Shown here: positions 1-8,503 of the stretch, one piece after another
Layout: every line of letters starts with the position of its first letter
Numbering within the stretch: position 1 is the stretch's first letter
The notes under the pieces: generated by a model
Told to the model about the DNA's origin: nothing
The model's database searches: none
Seen by the model: the letters and a program-made list of their open reading frames with translations, nothing else
Program-made: the position numbers and the translations under genes
From: Paenibacillus lentus
GTDB lineage: Bacteria > Bacillota > Bacilli > Paenibacillales > Paenibacillaceae
Length of the DNA stretch: 64,000 nt
Reading direction: 5' to 3'
NCBI RefSeq assembly: GCF_003931855.1
Contig: NZ_CP034248.1
Span: 1,798,001-1,862,000, forward strand

Positions 1-1
1 T

Positions 2-529
2 ACCCTTCGCGGCAATGGTCCAAAGGATTTGGAGGAGCTGTGTCTCGCTCTAGGTCGCCAGATGGTCTTTCTAGCAGGCAAAGCCGCATCTCTGGAGGAA
101 GCGGAAGAGAAGCTGAGAGAGGCTATACGTAGTGGAAAAGCGCTGGCGAAATTCAAGGAATTCATCAAAAGCCAAGGCGGCGACGCCTCCATTGTAGATG
201 ACCCAGACAAGTTGCCTACGGCCACTTATCGAATCGAAGTTCCTGCGAAGAAGGACGGCGTCGTAGCTTCCATTGTGGCCGATGAAATTGGCACTGCAGC
301 GATGCTTCTTGGAGCCGGACGAGCAACGAAAGATTCTGAAATTGACCTTGCCGTCGGTCTAATACTGAACAAGAAAATCGGCGACAAAGTAGTCGCGGGG
401 GAATCCCTCGTGACAATTCATGCTAACCGGGAAAATGTCGATGAAGTCATCGAGAAAATTTATGGAAACATCATGATTTCCGACCAAGCAGCCGCTCCTA
501 CGCTCATTCATGGTATTGTGACCGAATAG
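2..529 (+). CDS. pdp: Pyrimidine-nucleoside phosphorylase, C-terminal part (partial)
   Basis: The reading frame is open from base 2, so the start lies outside the window. The visible 175 residues begin with [11 protein letters not shown], a stretch typical of thymidine/pyrimidine-nucleoside phosphorylases, and run into the C-terminal domain ([12 protein letters not shown], then [17 protein letters not shown]). The family cleaves thymidine, uridine or deoxyuridine with phosphate to base and sugar-1-phosphate in cytosolic nucleoside salvage. Members are about 430 residues long, so more than half is missing at the window edge. A hairpin terminator follows, so this is probably the last gene of its operon. 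Whether it is Pdp (broad) or DeoA (thymidine-specific) cannot be decided from the C-terminus; Pdp is preferred because it is the usual Bacillales form. Confidence 0.9.
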   Translation, partial: TLRGNGPKDLEELCLALGRQMVFLAGKAASLEEAEEKLREAIRSGKALAKFKEFIKSQGGDASIVDDPDKLPTATYRIEVPAKKDGVVASIVADEIGTAAMLLGAGRATKDSEIDLAVGLILNKKIGDKVVAGESLVTIHANRENVDEVIEKIYGNIMISDQAAAPTLIHGIVTE

Positions 530-655
530 GCTCGATCGCCGAGGCACTCTTGTTGGGCATTACGAAATCTCTTTTGGAGTGTAGTAAGTCAATGAGCAAG
601 TCAGTAAGTAGGATCTTGAAATCTTGAATAGAAAATCGACAGATACAGCAATAGA

Positions 656-695
656 AAGCATTAGCCCTCCTAAGCAGGTAGGCTAATGCTTTTCT
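656..695 (+). terminator. Rho-independent terminator after the nucleoside phosphorylase
   Basis: Arms AGCATTAGCC (657-666) and GGCTAATGCT (681-690) are perfectly complementary, with a 14-nt loop, and are followed by TTTCTTT. It ends the nucleoside phosphorylase operon. Confidence 0.85.
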
Positions 696-780
696 TTGCT
701 GGAAAGAAAGTCATTGAGCGGCAGCTTGTTGAAATAGAGTGAACTGTCGTGGTTACTTACTGTTTCAAGTATTGGAGCAT

Positions 781-815
781 TTGACAAGTTATCAGTTTAT
801 ATATAAACTGATAAC
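781..815 (+). promoter_or_regulatory. Promoter overlapped by a perfect 28-bp palindrome, probable MarR operator
   Basis: TTGACA at 781-786 is a consensus -35 box. Starting at 788 is a perfect inverted repeat whose left half is GTTATCAGTTTATA and whose right half (802-815) is its exact reverse complement. The right half also contains TATAAA and TAAACT, the candidate -10 boxes. A palindrome lying across the promoter 76 bp before a marR-type start is the standard layout for autorepression. The link to that gene is inferred. Confidence 0.7.
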
Positions 816-890
816 AACAAAGGTATTTATATCGTTAAAATTAACTGATTCGCAGCGGTTAATCACAGTTCGAAATAGAGGTGCAGACAG

Positions 891-1367
891 ATGGGGAAGG
901 AACGGAAGAATGAAGAGCAATATAAACGGCAGGACGAACGTTTGGGGCTGCTTATTTGGTTCCGGTTATCTCGGATTTACAATCAGAGCCTTCGAGCTTC
1001 GAATCAGTATTTGAAGGCATGGGATTTGACGGTAGCGCAATTTGATTGTCTTGTGCAAATCGGTTCGCACGAAGGTCTTACTCAGCAGGAGCTGGCTGAC
1101 AAGCTGTTCGTTACAAAGGGTAATATTACACAGCTGTTGTCCAAGATGGAGCAGTTGGGTTGGATTACAAGGCAGCAGACATGGAAGACGAAGCATTTGT
1201 ACCTCAGCGAGCAGGGGCGCAAGCTGTTCGATGAAGTCGTTCCGAAGCAGGAGCATTATCAAGCCTCACATTTCGATACACTGAACCTGGAGGAAAAGAA
1301 ACAGCTCATCGCCTTGTTGAGGAAAGTAGAGTCTGCCTCATTAGAACAAGAAAAAGATAAATCATGA
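891..1367 (+). CDS. MarR family transcriptional regulator
   Basis: The product is 158 residues, the usual MarR length. The winged helix lies at about residues 55-110: helix GLTQQELADKLFVTKGNIT, then the wing sequence ending KHLYLSEQGRKLF. The ATG at 891 is preceded by GAGGTG at a good distance. Members of this family repress small operons for detoxification or efflux and let go of DNA on binding phenolic or thiol-reactive compounds. The next gene, 124 bp downstream on the same strand, encodes a ring-cleaving dioxygenase of the MhqO type. That pairing recalls MhqR of Bacillus subtilis, which controls quinone-responsive dioxygenases. A cysteine in VAQFDCLVQIG (near residue 50) could be a redox switch. 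MhqR identity is inferred only. Confidence 0.85.
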   Translation: MGKERKNEEQYKRQDERLGLLIWFRLSRIYNQSLRASNQYLKAWDLTVAQFDCLVQIGSHEGLTQQELADKLFVTKGNITQLLSKMEQLGWITRQQTWKTKHLYLSEQGRKLFDEVVPKQEHYQASHFDTLNLEEKKQLIALLRKVESASLEQEKDKS

Positions 1368-1491
1368 AATGGGCTCATGCCCTAAGGCTCGCTTGATTTT
1401 AGTTGTATGTATGGATAAATAGCGGTTGATTTAGTCTATGAATTAGAACGCATCATGTATGAGCAAATAATAACAGCATGGAGGGATTAAT

Positions 1492-2463
1492 ATGCATTTT
1501 AAGGGAATTCACCACGTATCGGCCATTACGGCAAATGCCTCGGAGAATTTTAATTTTTATACAAAGATAATGGGGCTTCGGTTGATTAAGAAGACGGTGA
1601 ACCAAGATGATGTTTCTGTATATCACCTGTTTTATGGAGATGAGAAGGGGAATCCTGGCACGGAGCTGACGTTCTTTGAAATCCCGGCGGCAGGACGGAA
1701 CCGAGAGGGGAATGACAGCATATCGACCACCTCGCTGCGCGTTCCGAATGATGAAGCATTGGCCTATTGGAGACAAAGGTTTGATGAGTACGGTGTAGAG
1801 CATGGTGAAATTACTGAACGAGCGTGTAGAGCGACGCTTTCATTTACCGATTTTGAAGGGCAAAGACTGATCCTCGTTTCCGATGAACGGAATGAGGGAG
1901 TTGAAGGCGGCAGACCATGGGAAAGAAGCAGCGTCCCGGCAGAATACGGAATTACGGGGCTGGGCCCGGTGCAATTGACTGTAGCAAATGCCGCTCCGAC
2001 GATTTCGGTATTGACTGAGCTTATGGGCTTCCGGAGAAAAGGGCAATATCCGTCGGATATTGCTGGACAACCGGATATTCAAGTGTTTGAGACCGGTGAA
2101 GGAGGAACGGGAGCCGAAATCCATATCGAAGAGCGCCATGATCTACCGAAGGAGCGGCTTGGCCGCGGCGGGGTGCATCATGTAGCTTTCCGTGTGGAGG
2201 ATGAGGAGGAGCTACGGGCCTGGATCAGCCGAATCCGGGCAGCGAGAATAGCGAGCTCTGGCTTTGTGGATCGATTCTATTTCCGATCGCTGTACTTTAG
2301 AGAGCCAAACGGTATATTGTTTGAAATAGCTACCGATGGCCCGGGTTTTGATACTGATGAGGATATAGAGCATCTTGGAGAATCATTAGCTCTTCCGCCA
2401 TTTTTGGAATCTAAGCGCGAACAGATCGAAGCTCATTTGAAGCCGTTAGATACGGTGCAATAA
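1492..2463 (+). CDS. Ring-cleaving dioxygenase, VOC superfamily (MhqO/LinE-like)
   Basis: 323 residues with two vicinal-oxygen-chelate (glyoxalase) halves. The first opens with FKGIHHVSAIT, the second contains GGVHHVAFRV near residue 225 and ILFEIATDGPG near residue 280. These histidines and the glutamate are where VOC enzymes bind a divalent metal. Relatives are Bacillus MhqA/MhqE/MhqO and hydroquinone dioxygenase LinE, which open hydroquinone or catechol rings and detoxify quinones in the cytosol. The ATG at 1492 follows a GGAGGG site. The MarR gene just upstream is the likely regulator. The actual substrate cannot be read from the sequence. Confidence 0.85.
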   Translation: MHFKGIHHVSAITANASENFNFYTKIMGLRLIKKTVNQDDVSVYHLFYGDEKGNPGTELTFFEIPAAGRNREGNDSISTTSLRVPNDEALAYWRQRFDEYGVEHGEITERACRATLSFTDFEGQRLILVSDERNEGVEGGRPWERSSVPAEYGITGLGPVQLTVANAAPTISVLTELMGFRRKGQYPSDIAGQPDIQVFETGEGGTGAEIHIEERHDLPKERLGRGGVHHVAFRVEDEEELRAWISRIRAARIASSGFVDRFYFRSLYFREPNGILFEIATDGPGFDTDEDIEHLGESLALPPFLESKREQIEAHLKPLDTVQ

Positions 2464-2534
2464 ATTGGAGACGGAGGTCAGTGTGTGAGTTAGATCCACC
2501 GGGAAGATTGGCAGTTCCATGATATGGGGAATGC

Positions 2535-2570
2535 AAAAATGTACAGCCGCAACTTGGCTGTACATTTATT
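2535..2570. terminator. Bidirectional terminator between convergent genes
   Basis: ATGTACAGCC (2539-2548) pairs with GGCTGTACAT (2556-2565) around a 7-nt loop. A-rich sequence precedes it and TTTATT follows, so it can serve the dioxygenase gene on the plus strand and the DUF2500 gene on the minus strand. Confidence 0.75.
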
Positions 2571-2615
2571 CGTATTGGTAGCGGAAGAAACAAAGTCTTC
2601 TATGGGAAATTGACA

Positions 2616-3038
2616 TCAATAAGCTCCCTGGTGACTTCTCTCCATACTACGCTCAAATGCCACGATCCATTCTCCCTGAATGAGAGCATATCCGGTATCT
2701 CCTTCGGCGACTAAACCGTAAAGGTTCTTAACATCCAGATACTCCCTGCGTTCTCCGTTGTCGAATTGCAGGGTGATATAATAATGGGTTCGTGAAGTGG
2801 AGGAGTGCATATGGTCGTTCGCGTGATGGCTGGAACGATGCTCCACGTACATTCGTTTAGATACGATCGTAGCAAATACGGATCTTTGGGGAGAGTTTTT
2901 GTTTTGGGCGTATTTTACTCCATTTGAAATAAATGTAGCGATAATGATTCCAAATATAACGACAAATATGATCGGAAAAAGAGTAGACATGATGTCGAAA
3001 AGCCCCCCTCCTATAGGTGAAAAACCAAAATCAGACAT
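2616..3038 (-). CDS. DUF2500-type membrane protein
   Basis: 140 residues. The start is set at 3038 because AAGGAGG lies just upstream of this ATG; longer readings lack such a site. One membrane helix (about residues 14-38, LFDIMSTLFPIIFVVIFGII) is followed by a cytosolic or surface beta-rich domain with SVFATIVSKRMYVEH, then a histidine-rich stretch (SSHHANDHMHSS) and HYYITLQFDNGERREYLDV. This layout, an N-terminal helix plus a domain ending in GDTGYALIQGEWIVAFER, matches the DUF2500 family, whose function is unknown. The histidine cluster could bind metal, but that is speculation. Single-gene unit ending at the shared terminator. Confidence 0.7.
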   Translation of the reverse strand: MSDFGFSPIGGGLFDIMSTLFPIIFVVIFGIIIATFISNGVKYAQNKNSPQRSVFATIVSKRMYVEHRSSHHANDHMHSSTSRTHYYITLQFDNGERREYLDVKNLYGLVAEGDTGYALIQGEWIVAFERSMERSHQGAY

Positions 3039-3200
3039 ATTTATGCCTCCTTCACAATATAAACGCAATTGGAATACAATTGGTTTCGTATAAAAACTTA
3101 CTGTTCGGAGAAGATGGTAGCTAGACGTATTCGGCACAGCATGAAATGCAGGCAGAACGAACAACAATTGACCGGCTGCGTTGTGCCGCCTTGCAAATTA

Positions 3201-3236
3201 TGTTAAAATAATATTACTTTTGAAAAGAACGGAGGG
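3201..3236 (+). promoter_or_regulatory. Extended -10 promoter and strong ribosome binding site of the hflX leader
   Basis: TGTTAAAAT at 3201-3209 is an extended -10 element (TG, one base, TAAAAT). A GGAGGG site at 3231-3236 lies six bases before a GTG codon. Together they mark the start of a roughly 330-nt untranslated leader before hflX that carries its own translation start. Confidence 0.5.
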
Positions 3237-3242
3237 TTCCCT

Positions 3243-3284
3243 GTGATTTACATTAGATCCCGTTTTGCTACTTTGCGCGGCTAA
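3243..3284 (+). CDS. Candidate leader peptide of hflX (13 residues)
   Basis: Starting at the GTG placed six bases after GGAGGG, the frame reads MIYIRSRFATLRG and ends with TAA at 3282-3284. It is too short to be a functional enzyme. Its position at the head of a leader that contains a competing hairpin and an intrinsic terminator is that of a regulatory leader peptide whose translation state decides read-through. Leader peptides with Arg-rich endings are known upstream of macrolide/lincosamide resistance genes, and a Listeria hflX homologue is reported to be under antibiotic-responsive attenuation. That this one works the same way is inference. Confidence 0.55.
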   Translation: MIYIRSRFATLRG

Positions 3285-3305
3285 TTGAATAGTGCTCAAA
3301 GGCTC

Positions 3306-3477
3306 TGCCCTGTGCAGGGCAAACGGGAGAGGTGTGCTATCATAAAGGGGATCTTTATAATAGAATATGCCGACTGTGCCTGACGTCGCTTACGGTAAGC
3401 GCTATTTGCCGTAGGCTTGACGCTGGTTAAGGTTCTTGTTTGCAATGACACAGGGTAACGCCTGTGTTTTTCTTTTC
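3306..3477 (+). promoter_or_regulatory. hflX transcription attenuator: competing hairpins and terminator
   Basis: Terminator: ACACAGG (3448-3454) pairs with CCTGTGT (3461-3467) and is followed by TTTTTCTTTT. Early hairpin: TGCCC (3306-3310) pairs with GGGCA (3317-3321). The segment TGCCCTGTG (3306-3314) can instead pair with CACAGGGTA (3449-3457; nine pairs, one G-U), which would destroy the terminator's 5' arm. Further stems lie between: ATAAAG/CTTTAT (3342-3347/3353-3358), and CTTACGG pairing with CCGTAGG around 3389-3415. The mutually exclusive pairings together with the leader peptide fit ribosome-mediated attenuation of hflX. Confidence 0.6.
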
Positions 3478-3550
3478 CCTTTAAACTTTTGATCACGAAG
3501 TGATTCAAGTAAGGAACTCGACATCGACTGTCGGAGGAGGTTATGTTTGT

Positions 3551-4822
3551 ATGGAACAATTGCAGCAGAAGGCGATTCTGGTCGGAGTCAACTTGAACCA
3601 TCAGGAGGATTTTGATTACTCCATGGAAGAGCTGGCTAATTTGACGGAGGCCTGCGATATTGAAGTCGTAGGTACGTTAACGCAAAATTTGCCTAAGGTC
3701 AATAAATCCCATTATATTGGAACTGGTAAAATTGGAGAAGTTCGCGGGTTGATTGAAGGGCAGGAGGCGAATCTCGTCGTTTTTAACGATGAATTGTCTC
3801 CGTCGCAAATTCGCAATCTAGAGGCGGATCTGGAGTGCAAGGTCATCGATCGTACGGTGCTTATTCTTGATATTTTTGCGCAGCGCGCTAAGACAAGGGA
3901 GGCTCAACTTCAGGTTGAAGTGGCCCACATGAAATATATGCTGCCACGGCTTGTCGGGATGAGGGAATCTCTAGGTCGGCAGAGCGGTGGCGTCGGCACG
4001 AAGAACCGGGGGGCGGGCGAGACGCGTCTGGAGCTGGATCGCCGTCGTATTGAAGAAAAGATAACGGTATTAAGTAAAGAGCTTGAAGTGCTCGTGGCAC
4101 ATCGTCAGACCCAGCGCAAGCAGCGCAAGAAGAACGATCTGCCGGTCGTGTCCTTAGTAGGGTATACTAACGCTGGCAAATCGACCATTATGAATGCGCT
4201 GATGGAACGGTATAATCCAGCGCCGGAGAAGCTCGTTTTCGAGAAGGATATGCTGTTTGCCACTCTGGAGACTTCGGTGCGCAACATTCCGCTCCCGGAC
4301 AACAAAGCATTTCTCCTTACGGACACGGTCGGCTTCGTCAGCAAGCTTCCGCATCATTTGGTCAAGGCGTTTCGCTCCACACTGGAGGAGGTAGCCGAGG
4401 CGGATCTATTGATTCATGTCGTCGATTACAGTAATCCGGAATATGAGAGGCTCATCCAAATTACCAAGGATACACTGAAGGAAATCGGTATTACGGACAT
4501 CCCGACGTTGTATGCCTATAACAAGAGCGATCTAACCGACCATCCCGTACCTGATGTTCAGGGAGATCAAATCTATATTGCTGCTAAGCCGCGAATCGGC
4601 ATTGAGGAGTTGGTTCAGCGGATCAAGGAAACGATTTTTAAGGATTACATCTATTGTGAGATGCTTATTCCCTATGATCAAGGGGCACTTGTATCCTATT
4701 TCAACGAGAATGCGAACATTAAGGCTACCAGCTATGAAGCTGAAGGCACTAAGCTAACGATGGAGTGCAAGCAGAGCGACTATAACAAATTCAAGCAGTA
4801 TGTTATTGAAGCTGAAAGCTAG
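3551..4822 (+). CDS. hflX: GTPase HflX
   Basis: 423 residues. Start at the ATG at 3551, ten bases after GGAGGAGG; a longer in-frame reading exists but lacks a site. The N-terminal HflX domain (to about residue 180) ends in the family signature GGVGTKNRGAGETRLELDRR. The G domain follows: G1 GYTNAGKST near residue 204, G3 DTVGF, G4 NKSD. HflX is a cytosolic GTPase that binds the 50S subunit and splits stalled or hibernating 70S ribosomes after heat or antibiotic stress; some homologues give macrolide/lincosamide resistance. The long structured leader with its own small frame suggests the gene is induced when ribosomes are inhibited. It is a single-gene unit ended by a strong hairpin. Confidence 0.95.
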   Translation: MEQLQQKAILVGVNLNHQEDFDYSMEELANLTEACDIEVVGTLTQNLPKVNKSHYIGTGKIGEVRGLIEGQEANLVVFNDELSPSQIRNLEADLECKVIDRTVLILDIFAQRAKTREAQLQVEVAHMKYMLPRLVGMRESLGRQSGGVGTKNRGAGETRLELDRRRIEEKITVLSKELEVLVAHRQTQRKQRKKNDLPVVSLVGYTNAGKSTIMNALMERYNPAPEKLVFEKDMLFATLETSVRNIPLPDNKAFLLTDTVGFVSKLPHHLVKAFRSTLEEVAEADLLIHVVDYSNPEYERLIQITKDTLKEIGITDIPTLYAYNKSDLTDHPVPDVQGDQIYIAAKPRIGIEELVQRIKETIFKDYIYCEMLIPYDQGALVSYFNENANIKATSYEAEGTKLTMECKQSDYNKFKQYVIEAES

Positions 4823-4825
4823 AAT

Positions 4826-4874
4826 CAACAACACCCCGGCACCGCACTTTAGTGCGACTGCCGGGGTGTTGTTG
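4826..4874. terminator. Long hairpin after hflX
   Basis: CAACAACACCCCGGCA (4826-4841) is the exact reverse complement of 4859-4874, with a smaller inner stem GCAC/GTGC. There is no strong T tract, but the position between convergent genes suits a bidirectional terminator. Confidence 0.65.
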
Positions 4875-4944
4875 GGTCAAGGACAAACAATATTAACAGA
4901 TACGCCTGTGGACTATAAATCGATATGGTTGATGGGTTGGTTCT

Positions 4945-6444
4945 TTAGCTCGGCCTATTCAGTGGCAAACTCACTTTAAAGGTTGTGCCTTCCCCAGATG
5001 AGCTAAAGACCTGAATTTGCCCGCCATGCGCTTCCACGATCGACTGGGTGATGGCGAGGCCAAGACCGGCTCCTCCTTGGCTTCTCGTCCGCGAAGCGTC
5101 GCTGCGATAGAAGCGGTCGAAGACATGCGGTAGATGCTCTGGCGGAATGCCGCAGCCGTTATCGCGGATAGATAGTATGGCCTCCTTGAGGGTAGTAGTT
5201 AGCGTTGCGGTCACTAATCCCTGTTCGGGATCAGTATGCTGTACGGCATTGCTGAACAGATTCAGGATAACCTGTTTGATCGCGTTGGCGTCGTACATTC
5301 CCTTTACTCCTCCGGTTAGGACAAAGCGCACGGTTCGCTGCTTCGCCAGCATGCGCAAATGAGGCTCCATTTCCGAAATGAGCGAATCCAGTCGCGTTTC
5401 ATGTAATTCCAATACGGGCTGACGATCCAGTTTGGCGAGCAGCAACAGATCCTCGACCAGCATTTTCATGCGTGTGGACTCGCCGAGCATGCTTTTGAGG
5501 GAGGTCTGCAAATGCTCTGGATTTGCTGCTGCCCCGCGCAGGAGCACTTCCAGAAATCCGTGAATGGATGTGAGCGGTGTGCGCAGCTCATGCGAAGCAT
5601 CAGCGATAAAGCGACGCATCTGCTCCTTCGCTTCCCGTTCTCCCTCGAAAGAGATCTCTAGCCGCTCGAGCATGCCGTTGAACGACTGGGCAAGAGCGTC
5701 AATCTCCGATTGTCCTTGCCTGGAAGGGAATCGAATGCCCAGATTTCCGGCATTAATATGTTCTACGGTGCGAACCATGCGGTTCAGCGGGTGCAGTGTT
5801 CGGCGCAGCAATGGCAAATAGAGCATCAGGCCGCAGGCAAGCGCGATCGCGGACAAGGTAATGAAGATTAGGAGCTGGCGCAGAACGATGCTCTGCAGCG
5901 GCGCGGTATCCTTGCCAATTTGGATGAGCCCGGCCGGGGCGCCAGGCCCTCCAGCCGGGCGAAATACGACGAGCTGCTCTCGGCCCGTCTTATCCTGAAC
6001 GACTTTGTATTCGCCGTGAACTCTCTGTTCAAATTGCTCTTGCAGAGCGGCATATTTATCGGCGGATAGTTGAGGCGATACCATTCCCGCCGCTGCCCCC
6101 GTCCAATCGATGAACTCCCCGTTTTCCGAAATATAAGCAATCGACATGTCAGGGAGGAAGACCAGCGGTCTTCGATCTGGGGAATTTATATTGTTGAGAT
6201 TCCAGTGTTCGGGAACACGTCCGGGAATACCGAAAAGATCCTTCGGAAGCCCGTGACTTTGAGAGCTCATCGTTTCTGCCTGATTCCGATACAGGAAATC
6301 TTTCATAATCACATATTGAAACGCACCGATTAGGAGAAGCAGTACAGCAAGGACGAGTAAGGAACGGGACAATAGTTGAATTCGGAGAGAGCGAGGGGCG
6401 GCGGCACTCCGAATACGACTGCGGATCTGTTTTAGTCTGCTCAT
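4945..6444 (-). CDS. Membrane sensor histidine kinase (EnvZ/CpxA type)
   Basis: 499 residues. TM1 at about 27-46; extracytoplasmic sensor region to about 185; TM2 at about 186-212 (LLIFITLSAIALACGLMLYL); HAMP to about 265; HisKA with the phosphorylated His near 285 in ADASHELRTPL; HATPase with NLFSNAVQHT, DNGCGIP and GGAGLGLAI. The ATG overlaps the stop of the upstream response regulator by four bases (ATGA), so the two are translationally coupled and act as a pair. The kinase would autophosphorylate on a cell-surface signal and pass the phosphate to its partner. The signal cannot be read from the sequence, and no specific Bacillus ortholog is claimed. Confidence 0.92.
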   Translation of the reverse strand: MSRLKQIRSRIRSAAAPRSLRIQLLSRSLLVLAVLLLLIGAFQYVIMKDFLYRNQAETMSSQSHGLPKDLFGIPGRVPEHWNLNNINSPDRRPLVFLPDMSIAYISENGEFIDWTGAAAGMVSPQLSADKYAALQEQFEQRVHGEYKVVQDKTGREQLVVFRPAGGPGAPAGLIQIGKDTAPLQSIVLRQLLIFITLSAIALACGLMLYLPLLRRTLHPLNRMVRTVEHINAGNLGIRFPSRQGQSEIDALAQSFNGMLERLEISFEGEREAKEQMRRFIADASHELRTPLTSIHGFLEVLLRGAAANPEHLQTSLKSMLGESTRMKMLVEDLLLLAKLDRQPVLELHETRLDSLISEMEPHLRMLAKQRTVRFVLTGGVKGMYDANAIKQVILNLFSNAVQHTDPEQGLVTATLTTTLKEAILSIRDNGCGIPPEHLPHVFDRFYRSDASRTRSQGGAGLGLAITQSIVEAHGGQIQVFSSSGEGTTFKVSLPLNRPS

Positions 6445-7124
6445 ATATCGACCCGGTACCCGGCTCCGCGCAATGTTCGAATGAGCCGGTGTTCTTTGTC
6501 GTTTAATTTATCGCGCAATGACCGGATGTACACCTCGACGATGTTTTCTTCACCACCGAAATCGTATCCCCATACTTTATCCAAAATGGTCGTTTTACTC
6601 AGCACGATACCATGATTAATCACAAGATATTTGAGCAGCTCGTACTCTGTCGGAGAGAGCTCCAGTACTTGCTCGTGGAATATAAATTCCTTCTTCTTGT
6701 CATTTAAACGGAAAGGCCCTATTGTAACTTCTCCGAGCAGGGCCGGGAATTGATTGCGTAGTCGAGCGCCAATGCGAGCCAACAGCTCCTCGAAGCTGAA
6801 CGGTTTGACGACGTAATCATCCGCACCGATCGTCAGCCCTTTGACCCGGTCTTCCACTTCATCCTTGGCGGTCAGCATAATGATGGAGGTGTGCATGCCG
6901 CTTTTTTTCAGCAGTCGACAAACTTCCCACCCATCCATGCCGGGCATCATGACATCGAGGACGATGATATGAGGCTGAAATTCCGCAGCCAGATTAATAG
7001 CGTTAAGTCCGTCATGCGCAATTCGCACCTCGTATCCTTCGTTGATGAGTCCAAGCTCTAGAAACTGAACGATATGGGGCTCGTCGTCGACCAGTAATAT
7101 TTTGACTCCCTTTAAGTGATTCAT
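6441..7124 (-). CDS. OmpR/PhoB family response regulator
   Basis: 227 residues. Receiver at about 8-120, with acidic pair DDE at 13-15, phosphoacceptor Asp57 (VLDVMMPGMDGW), and the conserved Lys in VVKPFSFEEL. A winged-helix DNA-binding domain at about 130-227 ends in RTLRGAGYRVDI, typical of OmpR-type regulators. It is the first gene of a two-gene operon with the histidine kinase; the genes overlap by four bases. It has a good AGGAGG site upstream. It probably regulates its own operon and envelope-related targets, but no target site was identified. Confidence 0.93.
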   Translation of the reverse strand: MNHLKGVKILLVDDEPHIVQFLELGLINEGYEVRIAHDGLNAINLAAEFQPHIIVLDVMMPGMDGWEVCRLLKKSGMHTSIIMLTAKDEVEDRVKGLTIGADDYVVKPFSFEELLARIGARLRNQFPALLGEVTIGPFRLNDKKKEFIFHEQVLELSPTEYELLKYLVINHGIVLSKTTILDKVWGYDFGGEENIVEVYIRSLRDKLNDKEHRLIRTLRGAGYRVDI

Positions 7125-7354
7125 AGGTTGAAGCCTCCTCTTGCAGGACTGACAATTTTAGTATTTTCTATTATAGGGGATATTTCTGAAAGCAGGCTGA
7201 AAAAAAACTGAGCTTCGTATTAATAACATGTTTTCTATGAGAATATTACGTTATACGATGTAAAATATTTGAATCTAGGACTCTATCATCTTGATTGTCC
7301 GATACTTTGTAGGATATACTTTTCTAAGTTAATGAGTAAAAGGAGAGTATTGAG

Positions 7355-8287
7355 ATGGACAAAGTATTGATTTTCGGTCACAAAAATCCGGATACGGATA
7401 CGATTTGTTCCGCAATCGCCTACGCGGATCTGAAATCCAAGCTCGGCTGGAATGTAGAGCCTGTCGCCCTGGGAGCTGTGAACGGGGAAACGAAGTTCGC
7501 TTTAGAGCGTTTCGGATTCAAGGCTCCACGTGTTGTTGAGAGCGTGGCGGGAGAAGTGAAGGATGTCATTCTCGTGGATCACAATGAGCGTCAGCAGAGC
7601 GTTTCCGATATCGATCAGGTTCGAGTTGTGGAGGTTGTTGACCATCACCGTATAGCCAACTTCGAGACAAGCGGTCCATTGTACTACCGTGCAGAGCCAG
7701 TTGGCTGTACGGCAACGATTCTGAACAAACTGTATAAAGAAAACGGCATTGCTGTTCCAGCGGATATTGCAGGGTTGATGCTGTCTGCGATTATTTCCGA
7801 TTCCTTGCTGTTCAAGTCCCCGACCTGCACCGAGCAGGACGTGGCAGCTGCTCGCGAGCTTGCTGAAATCGCTGGCGTGAACGCGGAAGAATATGGCTTG
7901 GACATGCTCAAAGCGGGTGCCGATCTGAGCGACAAGTCGATCGAAGATCTCATTACCCTTGATGCGAAGGAGTTTGACATGGGCAGCTCCAAAGTAGAAA
8001 TTGCCCAAGTTAATGCGGTTGATGTGAATGATGTATTGTCCCGTCAAGCGGAATTGGAGACTGCTTTGGCAGCCATCGTGGAGAAGAAGGGTCTCGATCT
8101 GTTCCTGTTCGTGGTAACGGACATTCTGAACAATGATTCCGTAGGTGTGGCGGTAGGTAAAGATGCGGCTGCGGTTGAGGAGGCTTATGGTGTCAAGCTA
8201 GTTGACAACAAAGCAGTATTGAAAGGCGTAGTCTCCCGCAAATCGCAAATCGTACCAGTTTTGACAGACATTTTCAACAAACGTTAA
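7355..8287 (+). CDS. ppaC: Manganese-dependent inorganic pyrophosphatase
   Basis: 310 residues, the standard length of family II pyrophosphatases. DHH-domain motifs are all present: HKNPDTDT near residue 9, [20 protein letters not shown] near residue 98, and a Ser/Arg-Lys-Ser active-site segment [10 protein letters not shown] near the C-terminus. The enzyme hydrolyses PPi to two phosphates in the cytosol with Mn2+ or Co2+, pulling nucleic-acid and protein synthesis forward. AGGAGAG precedes the ATG. It stands alone between divergent regulatory genes and its own terminator. Confidence 0.97.
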   Translation: MDKVLIFGHKNPDTDTICSAIAYADLKSKLGWNVEPVALGAVNGETKFALERFGFKAPRVVESVAGEVKDVILVDHNERQQSVSDIDQVRVVEVVDHHRIANFETSGPLYYRAEPVGCTATILNKLYKENGIAVPADIAGLMLSAIISDSLLFKSPTCTEQDVAAARELAEIAGVNAEEYGLDMLKAGADLSDKSIEDLITLDAKEFDMGSSKVEIAQVNAVDVNDVLSRQAELETALAAIVEKKGLDLFLFVVTDILNNDSVGVAVGKDAAAVEEAYGVKLVDNKAVLKGVVSRKSQIVPVLTDIFNKR

Positions 8288-8327
8288 TTGAAAATCCATT
8301 GTGATTGAAGCTGAATATTACGATAGC

Positions 8328-8371
8328 AAAGAGTCCAGAGCAGAGCGCTGCTTCTGGACTCTTTTTTATTT
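8328..8371 (+). terminator. Terminator of ppaC
   Basis: AAAGAGTCCAGA (8328-8339) pairs with TCTGGACTCTTT (8353-8364), followed by TTTATTTT. A classic strong intrinsic terminator. Confidence 0.9.
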
Positions 8372-8503
8372 TCACGAACCGTGTAACAATCTGGCTTGGC
8401 AGGGTAATAAGGTATATACATCAAAATAAACACGGTTGGATGAAATAGATCATGCTGAATTGGTTATGGTGAACAGTGGTAACTGCGTAATTTTTAATGC
8501 TGT

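Noticed and set aside
739..1014. Frame overlapping the marR promoter and start
   Set aside because: It is out of frame with the regulator and has no ribosome binding site; the marR frame is clearly the coding one.
4826..4874. Long hairpin considered as a mobile repeat unit
   Set aside because: Only one copy in the window and its place between convergent genes is explained by termination.
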